64,000 bases of DNA from Cyanobium sp. WAJ14-Wanaka (GTDB lineage: Bacteria > Cyanobacteriota > Cyanobacteriia > PCC-6307 > Cyanobiaceae), in contig NZ_JAGQAZ010000004.1 in NCBI RefSeq assembly GCF_024345375.1, forward strand, positions 1-64,000. Reading direction: 5' to 3'. The first letter of the stretch is position 1. Every line of letters starts with the position of its first letter. Positions 18,218-27,300 of the stretch are shown here, one piece after another. The translations under genes and the position numbers were made by a program. The notes under the pieces are model-generated. The model saw only the letters and a program-made list of their open reading frames with translations, was not told the origin of the DNA and did not search any database.

Positions 18218-19219
18218 TCAACCCTCAAGCAACCACTGGGCCGCGTCGCAGGAGTGGTAGGTGAGGATCAAATCAGCCCCAGCCCGCTTAAAGCAGAGCA
18301 GGGTTTCAAGCACCACCGCCCGTTCATCAATCCAGCCCCTTTCGGCCGCCGCCTTGACCATCGAGTACTCGCCGCTGACGTTGTAGGCCGCAATCGGCAA
18401 TTCACTTTCGGCCCGCAGCCGATAGATGATGTCGAGATAGGCCAGGCCAGGCTTGACCATCATGATGTCGGCCCCCTCGGTTTCATCTAGCTGGGCTTCG
18501 GTGATCGCTTCGCGGCCATTGGCCGGATCCATCTGATAAGTGCTCTTGTCCTTGGGAATCGGTTTACCGGCATCGGCCCGGGGCGCCGAATCCAGGGCTT
18601 CTCGAAACGGTCCGTAGTAAGCGGAGGCGTATTTGGCCGTGTAGCTAATGATCCCCACGTGCTCAAAACCCTCCTCGTCGAGGGCTTCGCGGATCGCCGC
18701 GACCCGGCCGTCCATCATGTCGCTCGGGCCAATTAGGTCGGCACCGGCGCGGGCCTGGGCCACGGCCTGCCGGCAGAGGATCGCCACGGTTTCATCGTTG
18801 AGCACCTCGCCCTCGGCACTGACGATGCCGTCGTGGCCATCGCAGGAATAGGGATCAAGGGCCACATCGGTCATGATCGCCATCTCGGGGCAGACCTCCT
18901 TCAAGCGCCGGATCGCCCTGGGGATCAGGCCACCTTCGTTGAAGCATTCGGCCCCATCTTCCGTTTTGAGACCGTCGGCCACCTTGGGGAAAAGCACCAC
19001 ACAGCGGATGCCAAGATCCCAGGCCCTGCCCACCTCCTGCACCAGCCCATCCAAGCTCCAGCGCTGACAGCCGGGCATGGCGCCGATGGGCTCGTTGGTG
19101 GCCCCCTCGTGCACGAACAGGGGGTAAATGAAATCAGCCGCTTTTAGTTGGTTCTCGCGGACCAACGCCCGCAGGGCCGGGGTGCGGCGCAAACGGCGGG
19201 GGCGGTAGGAGAGCTCCAT
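18218..19219 (-). CDS. hemB: Delta-aminolevulinic acid dehydratase (porphobilinogen synthase)
   Basis: Condenses two 5-aminolevulinates to porphobilinogen, the second committed step of haem, chlorophyll and bilin synthesis. The 333-residue protein is full length. LFVHEGATNEPIGAMPG is the N-terminal region, ALDPYSCDGHDGIV (about 120-133) contributes the metal-binding Cys/His/Asp cluster, IGPSDMMDGRV (about 162) and SYTAKYASAYYGPFR (about 193, with the first active-site Lys) follow, and IMMVKPGLAYLDI (about 248) holds the Schiff-base Lys. The stop lies 10 bases before the TolC-like ATG on the same strand. Confidence 0.96.
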   Translation of the reverse strand: MELSYRPRRLRRTPALRALVRENQLKAADFIYPLFVHEGATNEPIGAMPGCQRWSLDGLVQEVGRAWDLGIRCVVLFPKVADGLKTEDGAECFNEGGLIPRAIRRLKEVCPEMAIMTDVALDPYSCDGHDGIVSAEGEVLNDETVAILCRQAVAQARAGADLIGPSDMMDGRVAAIREALDEEGFEHVGIISYTAKYASAYYGPFREALDSAPRADAGKPIPKDKSTYQMDPANGREAITEAQLDETEGADIMMVKPGLAYLDIIYRLRAESELPIAAYNVSGEYSMVKAAAERGWIDERAVVLETLLCFKRAGADLILTYHSCDAAQWLLEG

Positions 19220-19269
19220 ATCGGCAATAAACGCAGGTGGATCCTAGGGAGGCAAGATCCCTGGGCCCA

Positions 19270-20196
19270 CTAAAGGCGAGCTGCTTCCATCCAGCTGGAG
19301 CGCGGATCAATGCTGCGGGCAGTGCGCAGTTGCTCCAGCAGCAGTAGCTCTTGGGGGTTCAGCTGCTCCGGCAGCTTCAGCACCGGCGTGAGCAGCAGAT
19401 CGCCACGGCCCCCCTTAATCGGCCAGCCCTTGCCCTTCAGTCGCAGGCTGCGGCCAAGGGCCAGGCCAGCGGGCACTTGCACCGCCGCTTCGCCATCGGG
19501 GGTTGCCACCCTCACTTCGCCGCCGAGGGCCACCTCATCGAGGCTGAGCGGCAGCTCGGCCCGCAGCTGGTCGCCATCGAGCTTCCAAACCGCATGCTCC
19601 TGGAGCTGCAGATTGAGATAGAGATCGCCGCGGCGGCCGGTGCCGGGCTGCAGGTTGCCCTTGGCCTTCAGCCGCAGGCGACTGCCATTTTTGACCCCAG
19701 CCGGGATACGCACCTGCACCCGTTCGTCGTTCACGGCCAGGGTGCGCTCACAGCCGCGGAAGGCATCGCCAAAGCTGAGGCTGATCGTGGCCTCCGCATC
19801 GAGATTCACCACGGCCTGACGGGCGCCGGGAAAGCCCGAACCAAATCCGCCAAAACCGGCTGAACCCCCGCCCATGCGGCCCAGCAGTTCATTGATGAAG
19901 TCATCGAAATTGCCGTAGCGCCCGAAGTCTCCATCGAAACCACCTGCCCCACCAGCGCCGGCCTGGCTCCAGTACTGGCCGAATTGCTCATAGCGCTGGC
20001 GCTTTTCAGGGTCAGAGAGCACCTCATAGGCCTCGCTCACCTCCTTGAACTTTGCTTCCGCCCCCTTATCGCCTGGGTTTACATCAGGGTGGTACTGACG
20101 GGCGAGCTTGCGAAAGGCCTTCTTGATTGAGTCGGTGTCGGCCCCCCGCTCAACTCCGAGCACCTTGAAGTAATCGCGGTAGCCGCTGGTGCTCAT
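19270..20196 (-). CDS. DnaJ/CbpA-type J-domain chaperone
   Basis: Hsp40 cochaperone that stimulates DnaK ATPase. J domain at residues 6-72 with the essential HPD (QYHPDVNPG). A Gly/Phe-rich linker (about 80-125: [24 protein letters not shown]) follows, then two C-terminal substrate-binding domains ([42 protein letters not shown]). There is no CxxCxGxG zinc finger, so it is a type II DnaJ (CbpA-like), 308 residues. It is divergent from the thioredoxin-like gene. Confidence 0.9.
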   Translation of the reverse strand: MSTSGYRDYFKVLGVERGADTDSIKKAFRKLARQYHPDVNPGDKGAEAKFKEVSEAYEVLSDPEKRQRYEQFGQYWSQAGAGGAGGFDGDFGRYGNFDDFINELLGRMGGGSAGFGGFGSGFPGARQAVVNLDAEATISLSFGDAFRGCERTLAVNDERVQVRIPAGVKNGSRLRLKAKGNLQPGTGRRGDLYLNLQLQEHAVWKLDGDQLRAELPLSLDEVALGGEVRVATPDGEAAVQVPAGLALGRSLRLKGKGWPIKGGRGDLLLTPVLKLPEQLNPQELLLLEQLRTARSIDPRSSWMEAARL

Positions 20197-20317
20197 CGAC
20201 TCCCTTGGCCCGCCATTGATTCAGTTTCTCAGTTTTAGCGGTCCAATGGCAGCCTGGCGAAAGGGCGGAAGGCCGAACGAATTGGCCTAACTTCAAGGCC
20301 GTTGACAAGGCCCCTTG

Positions 20318-20749
20318 ATGGCTCCCCTGCTACCCAAAGGCCTCCCAAGCGCCGCATTTGCCATCGGATTAGCCCTAGCGATGGGGCTTGTTTCGGCGAG
20401 TCCGGCCCCGGCTGCGGCACAAGCTCCCGCCGGCCATGGCGCCATCTCCAGCAAAGACTTCCCCCCCTCCACGGCTGCACAAAAAAGCCTGAGCGAGCAA
20501 CTCAAAGCCAAAGGAGCTCTGTTCTATGGAGCCTGGTGGTGCCCCGCCTGCCACCAGCAAAAGGAGCTGTTTGGCAAGGAGGCGGCGGCAGGGCTTCCCT
20601 ACGTGGAATGCGACAAGACAGCTGAAGGCCGCAAGGCCTGCAGCGCAGCCGAGATAACCGCCTACCCCACCTGGATCCTGAAGGGCAAGCCAAATCTGGT
20701 GGGGGTTCAGAGCCTTGAGGAGCTCAAGGCCTGGCTGGAAACCCCCTAG
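20318..20749 (+). CDS. Exported thioredoxin-fold protein with WCPAC motif
   Basis: A 143-residue protein with an N-terminal signal or anchor (about 10-33, ALAMGLVSASPAPAAAQA) and a thioredoxin-like domain. WWCPACHQQKELFG (about 75-88) is a CxxC redox motif and AYPTWILKGK (about 112) supplies the cis-Pro. It resembles the thioredoxin-like domain attached to VKOR proteins in cyanobacteria, so it may help form or isomerise disulfides in the periplasm or thylakoid lumen. The start is ATG 20318, three bases after an in-frame TTG. Partner unknown. Confidence 0.75.
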   Translation: MAPLLPKGLPSAAFAIGLALAMGLVSASPAPAAAQAPAGHGAISSKDFPPSTAAQKSLSEQLKAKGALFYGAWWCPACHQQKELFGKEAAAGLPYVECDKTAEGRKACSAAEITAYPTWILKGKPNLVGVQSLEELKAWLETP

Positions 20750-20755
20750 CTCTGG

Positions 20756-21070
20756 CTATTTGGCCGCAGCAGGCTGGCTGGCTGGCTGGGGTGTGGCCTG
20801 GGGCGCCAGCTGGGCCTTGGCCTGCTGGGAGCAGGTCACCTTGGACTGGTCGATGCTGACCCCCTGGTTGTACTGCTTAACCACGCAACTGCAGGTGGAA
20901 TCCACCAGCCCAGCGGGGGGGGTGATTCCCTTGGCGGCCAAATCGGCCTTCATGGCGCTTTGGCACTTGCTGTTGATGATGTTGTCGATCATTCCGGCCC
21001 TGGCATGGGGCACCGAAGCCGAGGCAGCACCGACCAAAAGGGCTGCAGCAAGGGCGGAGAGGCGGTTCAT
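20756..21070 (-). CDS. Small exported hypothetical protein with cysteines
   Basis: A 104-residue protein starting at ATG 21070, with a signal peptide (LSALAAALLVGAASASVPHARA). The mature part has four cysteines (KCQSAM, STCSCVV, VTCSQQ) and a Pro/Gln/Ala-rich tail (QATPQPASQPAAAK). No named family is recognised. It converges with the thioredoxin-like gene, 6 bases away, and the cysteines make it a conceivable client, but that is only context. Confidence 0.6.
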   Translation of the reverse strand: MNRLSALAAALLVGAASASVPHARAGMIDNIINSKCQSAMKADLAAKGITPPAGLVDSTCSCVVKQYNQGVSIDQSKVTCSQQAKAQLAPQATPQPASQPAAAK

Positions 21071-21139
21071 GAAAGAAATGCAGATCGCTGGCAAAGGCTG
21101 GCAGGGCCCTTCCAGGCCCCATGGGTCATTTGGGTGATA

Positions 21140-21294
21140 AGGCTGACCTCACCCCATCTCCCTAACTAGGGTCAGGCAGCCACAGGGGCGGTCTGACGGG
21201 AGAAACGAACGATGTTGTTCGCTGTTACGTGTTTGCTCTTACCGAGCAGGCTTCAGTCACCCTCCTTATACCCCGTCGAAACCATTGCAGCCCC
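21140..21294 (-). ncRNA. ssrA: tmRNA coding piece (permuted two-piece ssrA)
   Basis: Reading the minus strand, GGGGCTGCAATGGTTTCGAC starts at 21294 and is the standard tmRNA 5' end, whose first seven bases pair with CAGCTCC of the acceptor piece. The tag frame lies at 21222-21172: resume codon GCG followed by AACAACATC and ending TGA, giving ANNIVRFSRQTAPVAA, the picocyanobacterial-type degradation tag. The 3' end near 21140 is an estimate. In this permuted gene the coding piece lies downstream of the acceptor piece, the reverse of ordinary ssrA. It rescues stalled ribosomes together with SmpB. Confidence 0.9.
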
Positions 21295-21301
21295 AGCAAA
21301 T

Positions 21302-21318
21302 CCCGCCAAATTGGCGGG
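21302..21318 (-). other. Hairpin in the tmRNA intervening segment
   Basis: A perfect inverted repeat, CCCGCCAA-A-TTGGCGGG, lies between the acceptor 3' end (21335) and the coding-piece 5' end (21294). This segment is removed when the permuted precursor is processed; the hairpin may guide or protect processing. Confidence 0.5.
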
Positions 21319-21334
21319 CTAAACCGGAAAAAAA

Positions 21335-21420
21335 TGGAGCTGAGCGGAATCGAACCGCTGTCCGAAGCACTGGTGTGAGCCACCTAGTCCGGCCGAAACC
21401 GGACCTTGTCATTGTGGCAG
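21335..21420 (-). ncRNA. ssrA: tmRNA acceptor piece (permuted two-piece ssrA)
   Basis: On the minus strand this reads a GC hairpin (GTCCGG-TTTC-GGCCGGAC, 21383-21400) and then CAGCGGTTCGATTCCGCTCA, the T-arm, ending CAGCTCCA at 21335. The acceptor strand CAGCTCC pairs with GGGGCTG of the coding piece with one G-U. CCA is not encoded, so it is added after processing. The 5' limit near 21420 is an estimate. Confidence 0.88.
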
Positions 21421-21457
21421 CAGCGGGCCACAAGGCCAAAAGCCGCAGGGAGTGGGC

Positions 21458-22651
21458 ATGACCGAACCAATCACGGGGATTGCGGTGGTGCCACCGGGCC
21501 TCGAGGCACCGGCAGCAGCTGAGCTCACGGCCTTGGGCTGCTGCGCCGTGGCACCCCTGCGCCGAGCCGTGCGCTTCCAAAGCGATCTGGCCGGTTTTTA
21601 CCGGCTGCACCTGCAGGCCCGCCTGCCCTTCCGCCTGTTGAGGGAGCTGGCCCAATTCCCCTGCTACGGCCGCAACGAGCTCTACGACGGTGTGCAAAGC
21701 AGCGTCGATTGGGCCCAATGGCTGCCGCCAGGCCTGAGTTTTCGGGTTGATGCCAGCGGCACTGGCCCGGGCCTCAACCACAGCCACTACAGCGCCCTGC
21801 AGGTCAAAAATGCCCTGGTGGATCTGCAGCGACAGCAGTGGGGACAGCGCTCTTCGGTGGATCTGGACAATCCAGATCTGGCCATCCATCTCCATCTGGG
21901 CCAGGGCCGTGATGGGGGCAATGAAAGGGGCAGCATGGCCACCTTGAGCATCGATGGCAGTGGCGGCAGCCTGCACCGCCGGGGCTACCGGGCCGCCATG
22001 GGCCTGGCCCCCCTCAAGGAAAACCTGGCCGCTGGCCTAATCGCCCTGACGGGCTGGGATGGGCGGGTGCCCCTGGCCGATCCACTCTGTGGATCCGGCA
22101 CCCTCCTAATTGAGGCTGCCTGCATGGCCCTGGGCCGGGCCCCTGGCCTGGGGCGCCATTTTGGTTTTGAGCGCTGGCCCGATTTCGATTTGAAGCTTTG
22201 GCAACAGGAGCGTGAAAGCGCCCAAGCCCTGCGCCGCGACCGGCCACAAAACGATGGGGGCTCCCCGACAGCCGAGCCCCTGGCACCCTTGGTCGGCATG
22301 GAGCACGATCCCGCTGTACTCGCCCAGGCCAAAACCAATGCCGAGGCCGCCGGGGTGTCTCCCTGGCTGGATCTACGCCTTGGCGATTGCCGGGATTTCG
22401 CTCCTCCAGCCCGGCCGGGGATTTTGGTCTGCAATCCCCCCTATGGCGAACGCATCGGCGAGCGGGAAGCCCTTTGGCCCCTCTACTCAGATTTGGGCCA
22501 GATGCTCAAGGAGCGCTGCGGGGGCTGGAGCATGTGGTTGCTGAGCGGCAACCCAGAGCTGACGGGCGCCCTGAAGATGAAGGCCAGTCGGCGGATCCCC
22601 GTGAGCAACGGCGGCATCGACTGTCGCTGGCTGCACTACGAAATTCGCTGA
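21458..22651 (+). CDS. THUMP-domain class I SAM-dependent RNA methyltransferase (RlmL N-half-like)
   Basis: A 397-residue enzyme that probably methylates N2 of a guanosine in 23S rRNA, by similarity to the RlmL/YcbY N-terminal half. A THUMP region (about 1-155) binds RNA; the Rossmann methyltransferase part has LADPLCGSGTLLIEAACMAL (about 206-225) for SAM, VGMEHDPAVLAQAKTNAEAAG (about 282) and the catalytic ILVCNPPYGERIG (about 325). The ATG at 21458 is preferred over GTG 21452. The upstream region is shared with the divergent ssrA promoter. Confidence 0.88.
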   Translation: MTEPITGIAVVPPGLEAPAAAELTALGCCAVAPLRRAVRFQSDLAGFYRLHLQARLPFRLLRELAQFPCYGRNELYDGVQSSVDWAQWLPPGLSFRVDASGTGPGLNHSHYSALQVKNALVDLQRQQWGQRSSVDLDNPDLAIHLHLGQGRDGGNERGSMATLSIDGSGGSLHRRGYRAAMGLAPLKENLAAGLIALTGWDGRVPLADPLCGSGTLLIEAACMALGRAPGLGRHFGFERWPDFDLKLWQQERESAQALRRDRPQNDGGSPTAEPLAPLVGMEHDPAVLAQAKTNAEAAGVSPWLDLRLGDCRDFAPPARPGILVCNPPYGERIGEREALWPLYSDLGQMLKERCGGWSMWLLSGNPELTGALKMKASRRIPVSNGGIDCRWLHYEIR

Positions 22652-22680
22652 GCACCGCTCAGGCTCAGCGGCATTCCAAC

Positions 22681-23100
22681 TCAGCGACCCAGCAGAGCCT
22701 TGGTGGTTTTGCTGATGCCTGCAGTGGTTTCAGGCAGATAGGGGCCCCGGGTAAGCCAGCCGCCAATCCGCAGGGAAAAACCAGCCACAACCAGGTTTAT
22801 GGCAGAAAGCACCAGGGCCGCCTGGATCCAACTCCAGGCCAAAGAGCCGTGGAACCAGATCAACAAAGCCACTTCCGCCGCGATCAGGGAGAGCAGCAGC
22901 AGGGTCAAACCACCGCTAATCAACAGGGCACCGCTGATCAGCCGCCGCTTCTCCCGATCAACCTCCTGCAGGGCAATGCGCACATGCAGGTCCATCACCG
23001 AGGTGACCAGGGCGCCCATGCGTCCAGCCGCCACCTTGGCCGCACCAGGGCGGCGTGGGGCTTGGGCGCTGGCCGGTGGGCTTTCGATCCCATCACTCAT
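22681..23100 (-). CDS. Phage-holin-family-like membrane protein (PF07332 type)
   Basis: A 139-residue protein with a short N-terminal disordered segment, an amphipathic helix (MDLHVRIALQEVDREKRR) and two membrane helices (about 58-80 and 87-108). This is the pattern of the holin-superfamily III proteins found widely in non-phage loci. It overlaps the next upstream gene by four bases. No prophage genes are nearby, so it is probably a cell-envelope protein rather than a lysis protein. Confidence 0.65.
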   Translation of the reverse strand: MSDGIESPPASAQAPRRPGAAKVAAGRMGALVTSVMDLHVRIALQEVDREKRRLISGALLISGGLTLLLLSLIAAEVALLIWFHGSLAWSWIQAALVLSAINLVVAGFSLRIGGWLTRGPYLPETTAGISKTTKALLGR

Positions 23101-23531
23101 GACGAACGGCGACCAGAGGCCAACAGCAGACCCAATAACACCCCAACCCCGGCGGCAATGCCAATCGCCATCAGGGGCTTGGCCCGCACGGGCCGTTCAA
23201 TGCGGGGCCGCAGGGTGGCATTGAGCTCATCGAGCAGGCTCTCGAGCTGGGATTCCAGGGGTTCGAGGCTTTGGGCCAAACGGCTGGTTTGGGCACCGGC
23301 CACCTCCAACAGCTCGTGGAGCTGGTCCTTGACCACCTCAGCGGTGCGGCCGGTTTGGTTGGCGATCACCTCCACTACCTCATCAAAACTGCCCCGGGTT
23401 GCCTCGAGGGTGTGGCGGGCCACCTCGGGCCATTCGCGCTGGATGGTGGGAAGAAGGCTTTCAAAGCGCTCCCTGAAGCCATCAACGGCGCTGCGCGGCG
23501 GTGCATCGGTCATGGGGATGTCGGGGGTCAT
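23097..23531 (-). CDS. YqjD/ElaB (DUF883)-like membrane-anchored protein
   Basis: A 144-residue protein: a long amphipathic helical region (about 20-110, heptad-like Leu/Glu) followed by a C-terminal membrane helix with a glycine-rich core (MAIGIAAGVGVLLGLLLAS) and a short basic end (GRRSS). This is the architecture of ElaB/YqjD tail-anchored proteins. The Met at residue 7 (23513) is an alternative start. It is upstream of the holin-like gene in a two-gene unit (ATGA overlap) and divergent from smc. Confidence 0.6.
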   Translation of the reverse strand: MTPDIPMTDAPPRSAVDGFRERFESLLPTIQREWPEVARHTLEATRGSFDEVVEVIANQTGRTAEVVKDQLHELLEVAGAQTSRLAQSLEPLESQLESLLDELNATLRPRIERPVRAKPLMAIGIAAGVGVLLGLLLASGRRSS

Positions 23532-23626
23532 GGCGGCGACAACTGCCTCTTATGGCATCAGGCTAAGAAAGGGGTTGAGCTTTCGAAAGCCTCCGCTACA
23601 TTTCTGCTGCTCGGCGCACGGGCCTG

Positions 23627-26600
23627 TTGGTTCACATCAATCGGGTCGAGCTAACCCACTTCAAGTCTTTTGGCGGATCGATGTCGATCCCGCTCGAAGA
23701 AGGCTTCACGGTGGTAACTGGCCCCAATGGATCAGGAAAAAGCAATATTCTCGACGCGGTTCTGTTCTGCCTGGGCCTCGCTACGAGCCGCGGCATGCGC
23801 GCCGATCGCCTGCCTGACCTGGTCAATAGCGCCGTGTTGCGGGCCGGCAAGGCCGCCGAAACCGCCGTCACGGTGCACTTCGACCTCGGCGACTGGCAAC
23901 CCGATGAGGCAGAGAGCGGCCTCGACGTGCCCGAGGAGGGCCCCTGGATCAAACCGGGCCAAAAAACCTGGAGCGTGAGCCGGCGGCTGCGGGTGGCCCC
24001 TGGCGGCACCTACAGCAGCAATTTCAACGCCGATGGGGTGGCCTGCAACCTCCAACAGCTACAGACCCAACTGCGGCGCCTGCGGGTCGATCCCGAGGGC
24101 AGCAACGTGGTGATGCAGGGGGATGTCACCCGCATCGTCTCGATGAGCGCCAAGGATCGAAGGGGCATCATCGATGAATTGGCTGGGGTGGCCCTATTCG
24201 ACAGCCGCATCGAACAGAGCCGCGGCAAGCTCGATGAGGTCCTGGAACGGCAAGAGCGTTGCAGCATCGTCCAGCAGGAGCTGCTGGTTAACCGCCAAAA
24301 ACTCGAGCGAGATTGCGCCAAGGCCCGCACCTACCAGGACCTGCGCCAACGCTTCCAAACCGGCCGCCTGCAGGAGCAGGTGTTGGGCTTTGAAACCGCC
24401 CAGCAGCAACTTCGGGAGCTCACCAGCCGCCAAAAGGCCCTGGGCCAGCAACAGCTCAGCGACCGTGAGGCGATCGCCAAGGCCGAAGCGGAAATCAAAA
24501 CAGGGGCAGCCCAGCTCGAGCAGCTGCAAAACGAGGTCAAGGCCCTGGGAGAAGACCAACTGCTTGCGGTCCAAGCCGAGCTGGCCGGCCTGGAGGCCAG
24601 CGGCCGGGAATTGGCGCGGCAGGCTGAAAAACACCAGCTCGATGCCGAGGCCCTGCAACGTCAACGCCACGACCTGGAGCGCAATAAGGGTGATCTGCTC
24701 CAACAGCAACAGCAGCTCCAATCCAGCTCCGATCAACGCCAACTCGAGGACGCCGAGGCCGCCTGTCGCTCCGCCGAGGCCGCCGTGGAGCTCTCCCGCC
24801 GCCGCCTGGGTGAGGTGGCGGGCCGTTCCGGTAGCTGGCTGGAGGAGCAGAAGCAACGCAGCCAGCTCCGCCAAGAGCTAAGCGAGCAGGTGGGGCCGCT
24901 GGAGGCAGAGCGCCAGCAACTGAGCGAAAGGCTTCGCCAAAACCAAGAGCGCATTGGCGAATTGGGGGCCGAGGCCCAGGAAGCCCAGACCTCCAACAGC
25001 GAGGCGCAACAGCAACTACACGCAGCCGATGGCGAATGGCAGCAGTTGCTGAACAGCCTGCAAATGCAACAGCGCAAGGTGCAGGAGCTGGCGGAAGCCC
25101 TGGCCCTGCAACAGCGCACCCGGGCCCGGTTGGAGCAGGAACAGACCAACCTCGAGCGCGACATTGCCAGGCTCGACAGCCGGCGCGAAACCCTCTCAGA
25201 GAGCCGCGGCACGGGTGCCCTACGGGTGCTTTTGGAAGCTGGCCTCGAGGGCATCCATGGCCCAGTGGCCCAACTTGGCGAAGTGGATGAGGCCAGCCGC
25301 CTTGCCCTGGAGGTGGCTGCCGGCGGACGACTGGGCCAGGTGGTGGTCGATGACGACCGGATCGCTGCCAAGGCCATTGAGCTGCTCAAAAATCGCCGGG
25401 CGGGGCGTCTCACCTTCCTGCCGCTCAACAAAATCCGCGGCGGTGGTGCCAATGGCAATCCAAACGGCGGCAGCGCGGCCCTCCAGCGCAGCTCCGGCCC
25501 GGGAGGTGGCGCGGGAGGTGGCCTGGTGGGCAGGGCCGTCGATCTGGTTCGCCATGAACCGGTGTATGCCGAGGTGTTCCGCTACGTCTTTGGCGACACC
25601 CTGGTCTTCGACAACCTGGCCAATGCCCGCCGGGAGCTGGGCCGCTGCCGGGCCGTGACCCTCGATGGTGAATTGCTGGAAAAGAGTGGCGCCATGACCG
25701 GCGGCAGCCTCCAGCAACGGGGCGGCCAACTCAGCTTTGGCAGCAGCCAGGAGGGTGATGAGGCCGAGCCCCTGCGACGGCGCTTGCTGGAGCTGGGTGA
25801 AAGCCTGCTGGCCTGCCGGCGCAGGGAGTCGGAACTGGGCCGAGAACTGGAAAACGTGAGGCCCCAGCTACTCCAGCAGCAGCAGCGCCAGGCAGCCCTG
25901 GAGGCCGAGCGCAGCGCCGCCCAACGGAACCTCGCCCCCCAGCTGCAACGGCTAGAGCAACGCAACAGCCGACTCTCCCTGCTCCAGGAAAACCTCAAGG
26001 CCGATCTACAGCGCCAGCAGGAACTGGAGGCAGCCCTGCAGCCTTTGCAGGAGCGCCTGGCAGCCCTGGTGCAGGCGGAAGCGGGGGCCCAGGCCTCCGG
26101 CGATTCAGCCCGCTGGCAGGGTCTGCAGGCGGAGCTGGAGGCGGCCGATACCGCCCTGGCAGCAGCCCGCCGCCAGCGCGACGACCTGCTGGCTGCCCGC
26201 CGGGAGCGGGCCCTCGCGGCTGAACGCCTCAGCAACCAGCTCGAGGCCCTGGGAGCCGATGAGCAAAGGCTGGTGGGAGCGGTCAATGCCCTAGTGCAGG
26301 AGCGGGGCCAATGGAAGCAACAACACCAAAGCGACCAGGAGCGCCGGGGCGCCCTGGAGAGCCAGCAAAGCGAATTGCAAACCCGTTTTGGCGAAAGTCG
26401 CCGCGCCCGCGATGCCGCCGAAGCCCAGCTGGGCGCCCGCCGCCAGGCCCTCCAGCAACAGCAGTGGGAGCTGCAACGACTGGGCGAGGAACTGGAGGCC
26501 CTGGCCGAGCAAAAGCGGGGAGACCAGCTGCGCCTCGCGCAATTGGAGCGGGAGCTGCCCGATCCCCTGCCCGAGATCCCCGAGGAGGTGCGTGAAAACG

Positions 26601-27247
26601 GCCTCGAAAGTCTGCAAAACGAACTGCGCAGCCTCCAGGCCCGGATGGAAGCCCTGGAGCCCGTCAACATGCTGGCCCTTGAAGAACTGGAGCAACTGGA
26701 AATCCGACTGGCCGATCTCGATGAACGGATGGAGGTCCTGAGCAAGGAGCGCGAGGAGTTGCTGCTGCGCATCGAAACCGTGGCGACCCTGCGCCAGGAG
26801 GCCTTCATGGAGGCCTTTACCGCGGTTGATGGCCATTTCCGCGAAATCTTTGAAGGCCTGTCCGATGGGGAAGGCCACCTGCAGCTGGAAAACCCAGAGG
26901 CGCCATTGGAGGGCGGCCTCACCCTGGTGGCCCATCCCAAGGGCAAGGCCGTACGCCGCCTAAACGCCATGAGTGGCGGCGAGAAATCGCTCACGGCCTT
27001 GAGCTTCCTGTTTTCCCTGCAGCGCTTCCGCCCCTCACCCTTTTATGCCCTCGATGAGGTCGACAGCTTCCTCGATGGCGTCAACGTGGAGAGACTTGCC
27101 GCCCTGATCGCCAGCCAAGCCCACCAGGCCCAATTCATGGTGGTCAGCCACCGCCGGCCAATGATTGCCGCGGCCACCCGCACGATCGGAGTCACCCAGG
27201 CCCGCGGCGCCCACACCCAGGTGGTGGGATTACCGCCTGCTGCCTGA
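23627..27247 (+). CDS. smc: Chromosome segregation protein SMC
   Basis: Condensin ATPase of 1206 residues. The N-terminal head has VTGPNGSGKSNILDAVLFCLG (Walker A, about 28-48), coiled coil I runs about 170-500, the hinge is about 515-690 (GIHGPVAQLGEVDEASRLALE, GRLTFLPLNKIRGG) with a Gly-rich loop, coiled coil II about 690-1010, and the C-terminal head has LNAMSGGEKSLTALSFLF (signature, about 1108) and YALDEVDSFLDGVNVERLA (Walker B and D-loop, about 1138). Start is TTG 23627, giving MVHINRVELTHFKSFGG, typical of cyanobacterial SMC. The adjacent upstream pair is divergent. Confidence 0.97.
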   Translation: MVHINRVELTHFKSFGGSMSIPLEEGFTVVTGPNGSGKSNILDAVLFCLGLATSRGMRADRLPDLVNSAVLRAGKAAETAVTVHFDLGDWQPDEAESGLDVPEEGPWIKPGQKTWSVSRRLRVAPGGTYSSNFNADGVACNLQQLQTQLRRLRVDPEGSNVVMQGDVTRIVSMSAKDRRGIIDELAGVALFDSRIEQSRGKLDEVLERQERCSIVQQELLVNRQKLERDCAKARTYQDLRQRFQTGRLQEQVLGFETAQQQLRELTSRQKALGQQQLSDREAIAKAEAEIKTGAAQLEQLQNEVKALGEDQLLAVQAELAGLEASGRELARQAEKHQLDAEALQRQRHDLERNKGDLLQQQQQLQSSSDQRQLEDAEAACRSAEAAVELSRRRLGEVAGRSGSWLEEQKQRSQLRQELSEQVGPLEAERQQLSERLRQNQERIGELGAEAQEAQTSNSEAQQQLHAADGEWQQLLNSLQMQQRKVQELAEALALQQRTRARLEQEQTNLERDIARLDSRRETLSESRGTGALRVLLEAGLEGIHGPVAQLGEVDEASRLALEVAAGGRLGQVVVDDDRIAAKAIELLKNRRAGRLTFLPLNKIRGGGANGNPNGGSAALQRSSGPGGGAGGGLVGRAVDLVRHEPVYAEVFRYVFGDTLVFDNLANARRELGRCRAVTLDGELLEKSGAMTGGSLQQRGGQLSFGSSQEGDEAEPLRRRLLELGESLLACRRRESELGRELENVRPQLLQQQQRQAALEAERSAAQRNLAPQLQRLEQRNSRLSLLQENLKADLQRQQELEAALQPLQERLAALVQAEAGAQASGDSARWQGLQAELEAADTALAAARRQRDDLLAARRERALAAERLSNQLEALGADEQRLVGAVNALVQERGQWKQQHQSDQERRGALESQQSELQTRFGESRRARDAAEAQLGARRQALQQQQWELQRLGEELEALAEQKRGDQLRLAQLERELPDPLPEIPEEVRENGLESLQNELRSLQARMEALEPVNMLALEELEQLEIRLADLDERMEVLSKEREELLLRIETVATLRQEAFMEAFTAVDGHFREIFEGLSDGEGHLQLENPEAPLEGGLTLVAHPKGKAVRRLNAMSGGEKSLTALSFLFSLQRFRPSPFYALDEVDSFLDGVNVERLAALIASQAHQAQFMVVSHRRPMIAAATRTIGVTQARGAHTQVVGLPPAA

Positions 27248-27300
27248 ACTGGCGGGTTAGGCCACAATGAATCGATTGGGCCGTCGGCACGAGCCTTTCT

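Noticed and set aside
22681-23531. Possible prophage remnant because of a holin-family protein
   Set aside because: No integrase, capsid, tail or lysis genes are near; this family is common in non-phage membrane loci.
22387-23817. 476-residue open frame across the methyltransferase end, holin-like gene and smc start
   Set aside because: It crosses three genes with strong domain evidence on other frames and has no recognisable motif.
25582-26994. 470-residue open frame antisense to smc
   Set aside because: Its Ser/Arg/Cys-rich composition is the usual shadow of a GC-rich coiled-coil gene, and the smc frame shows clear domains.
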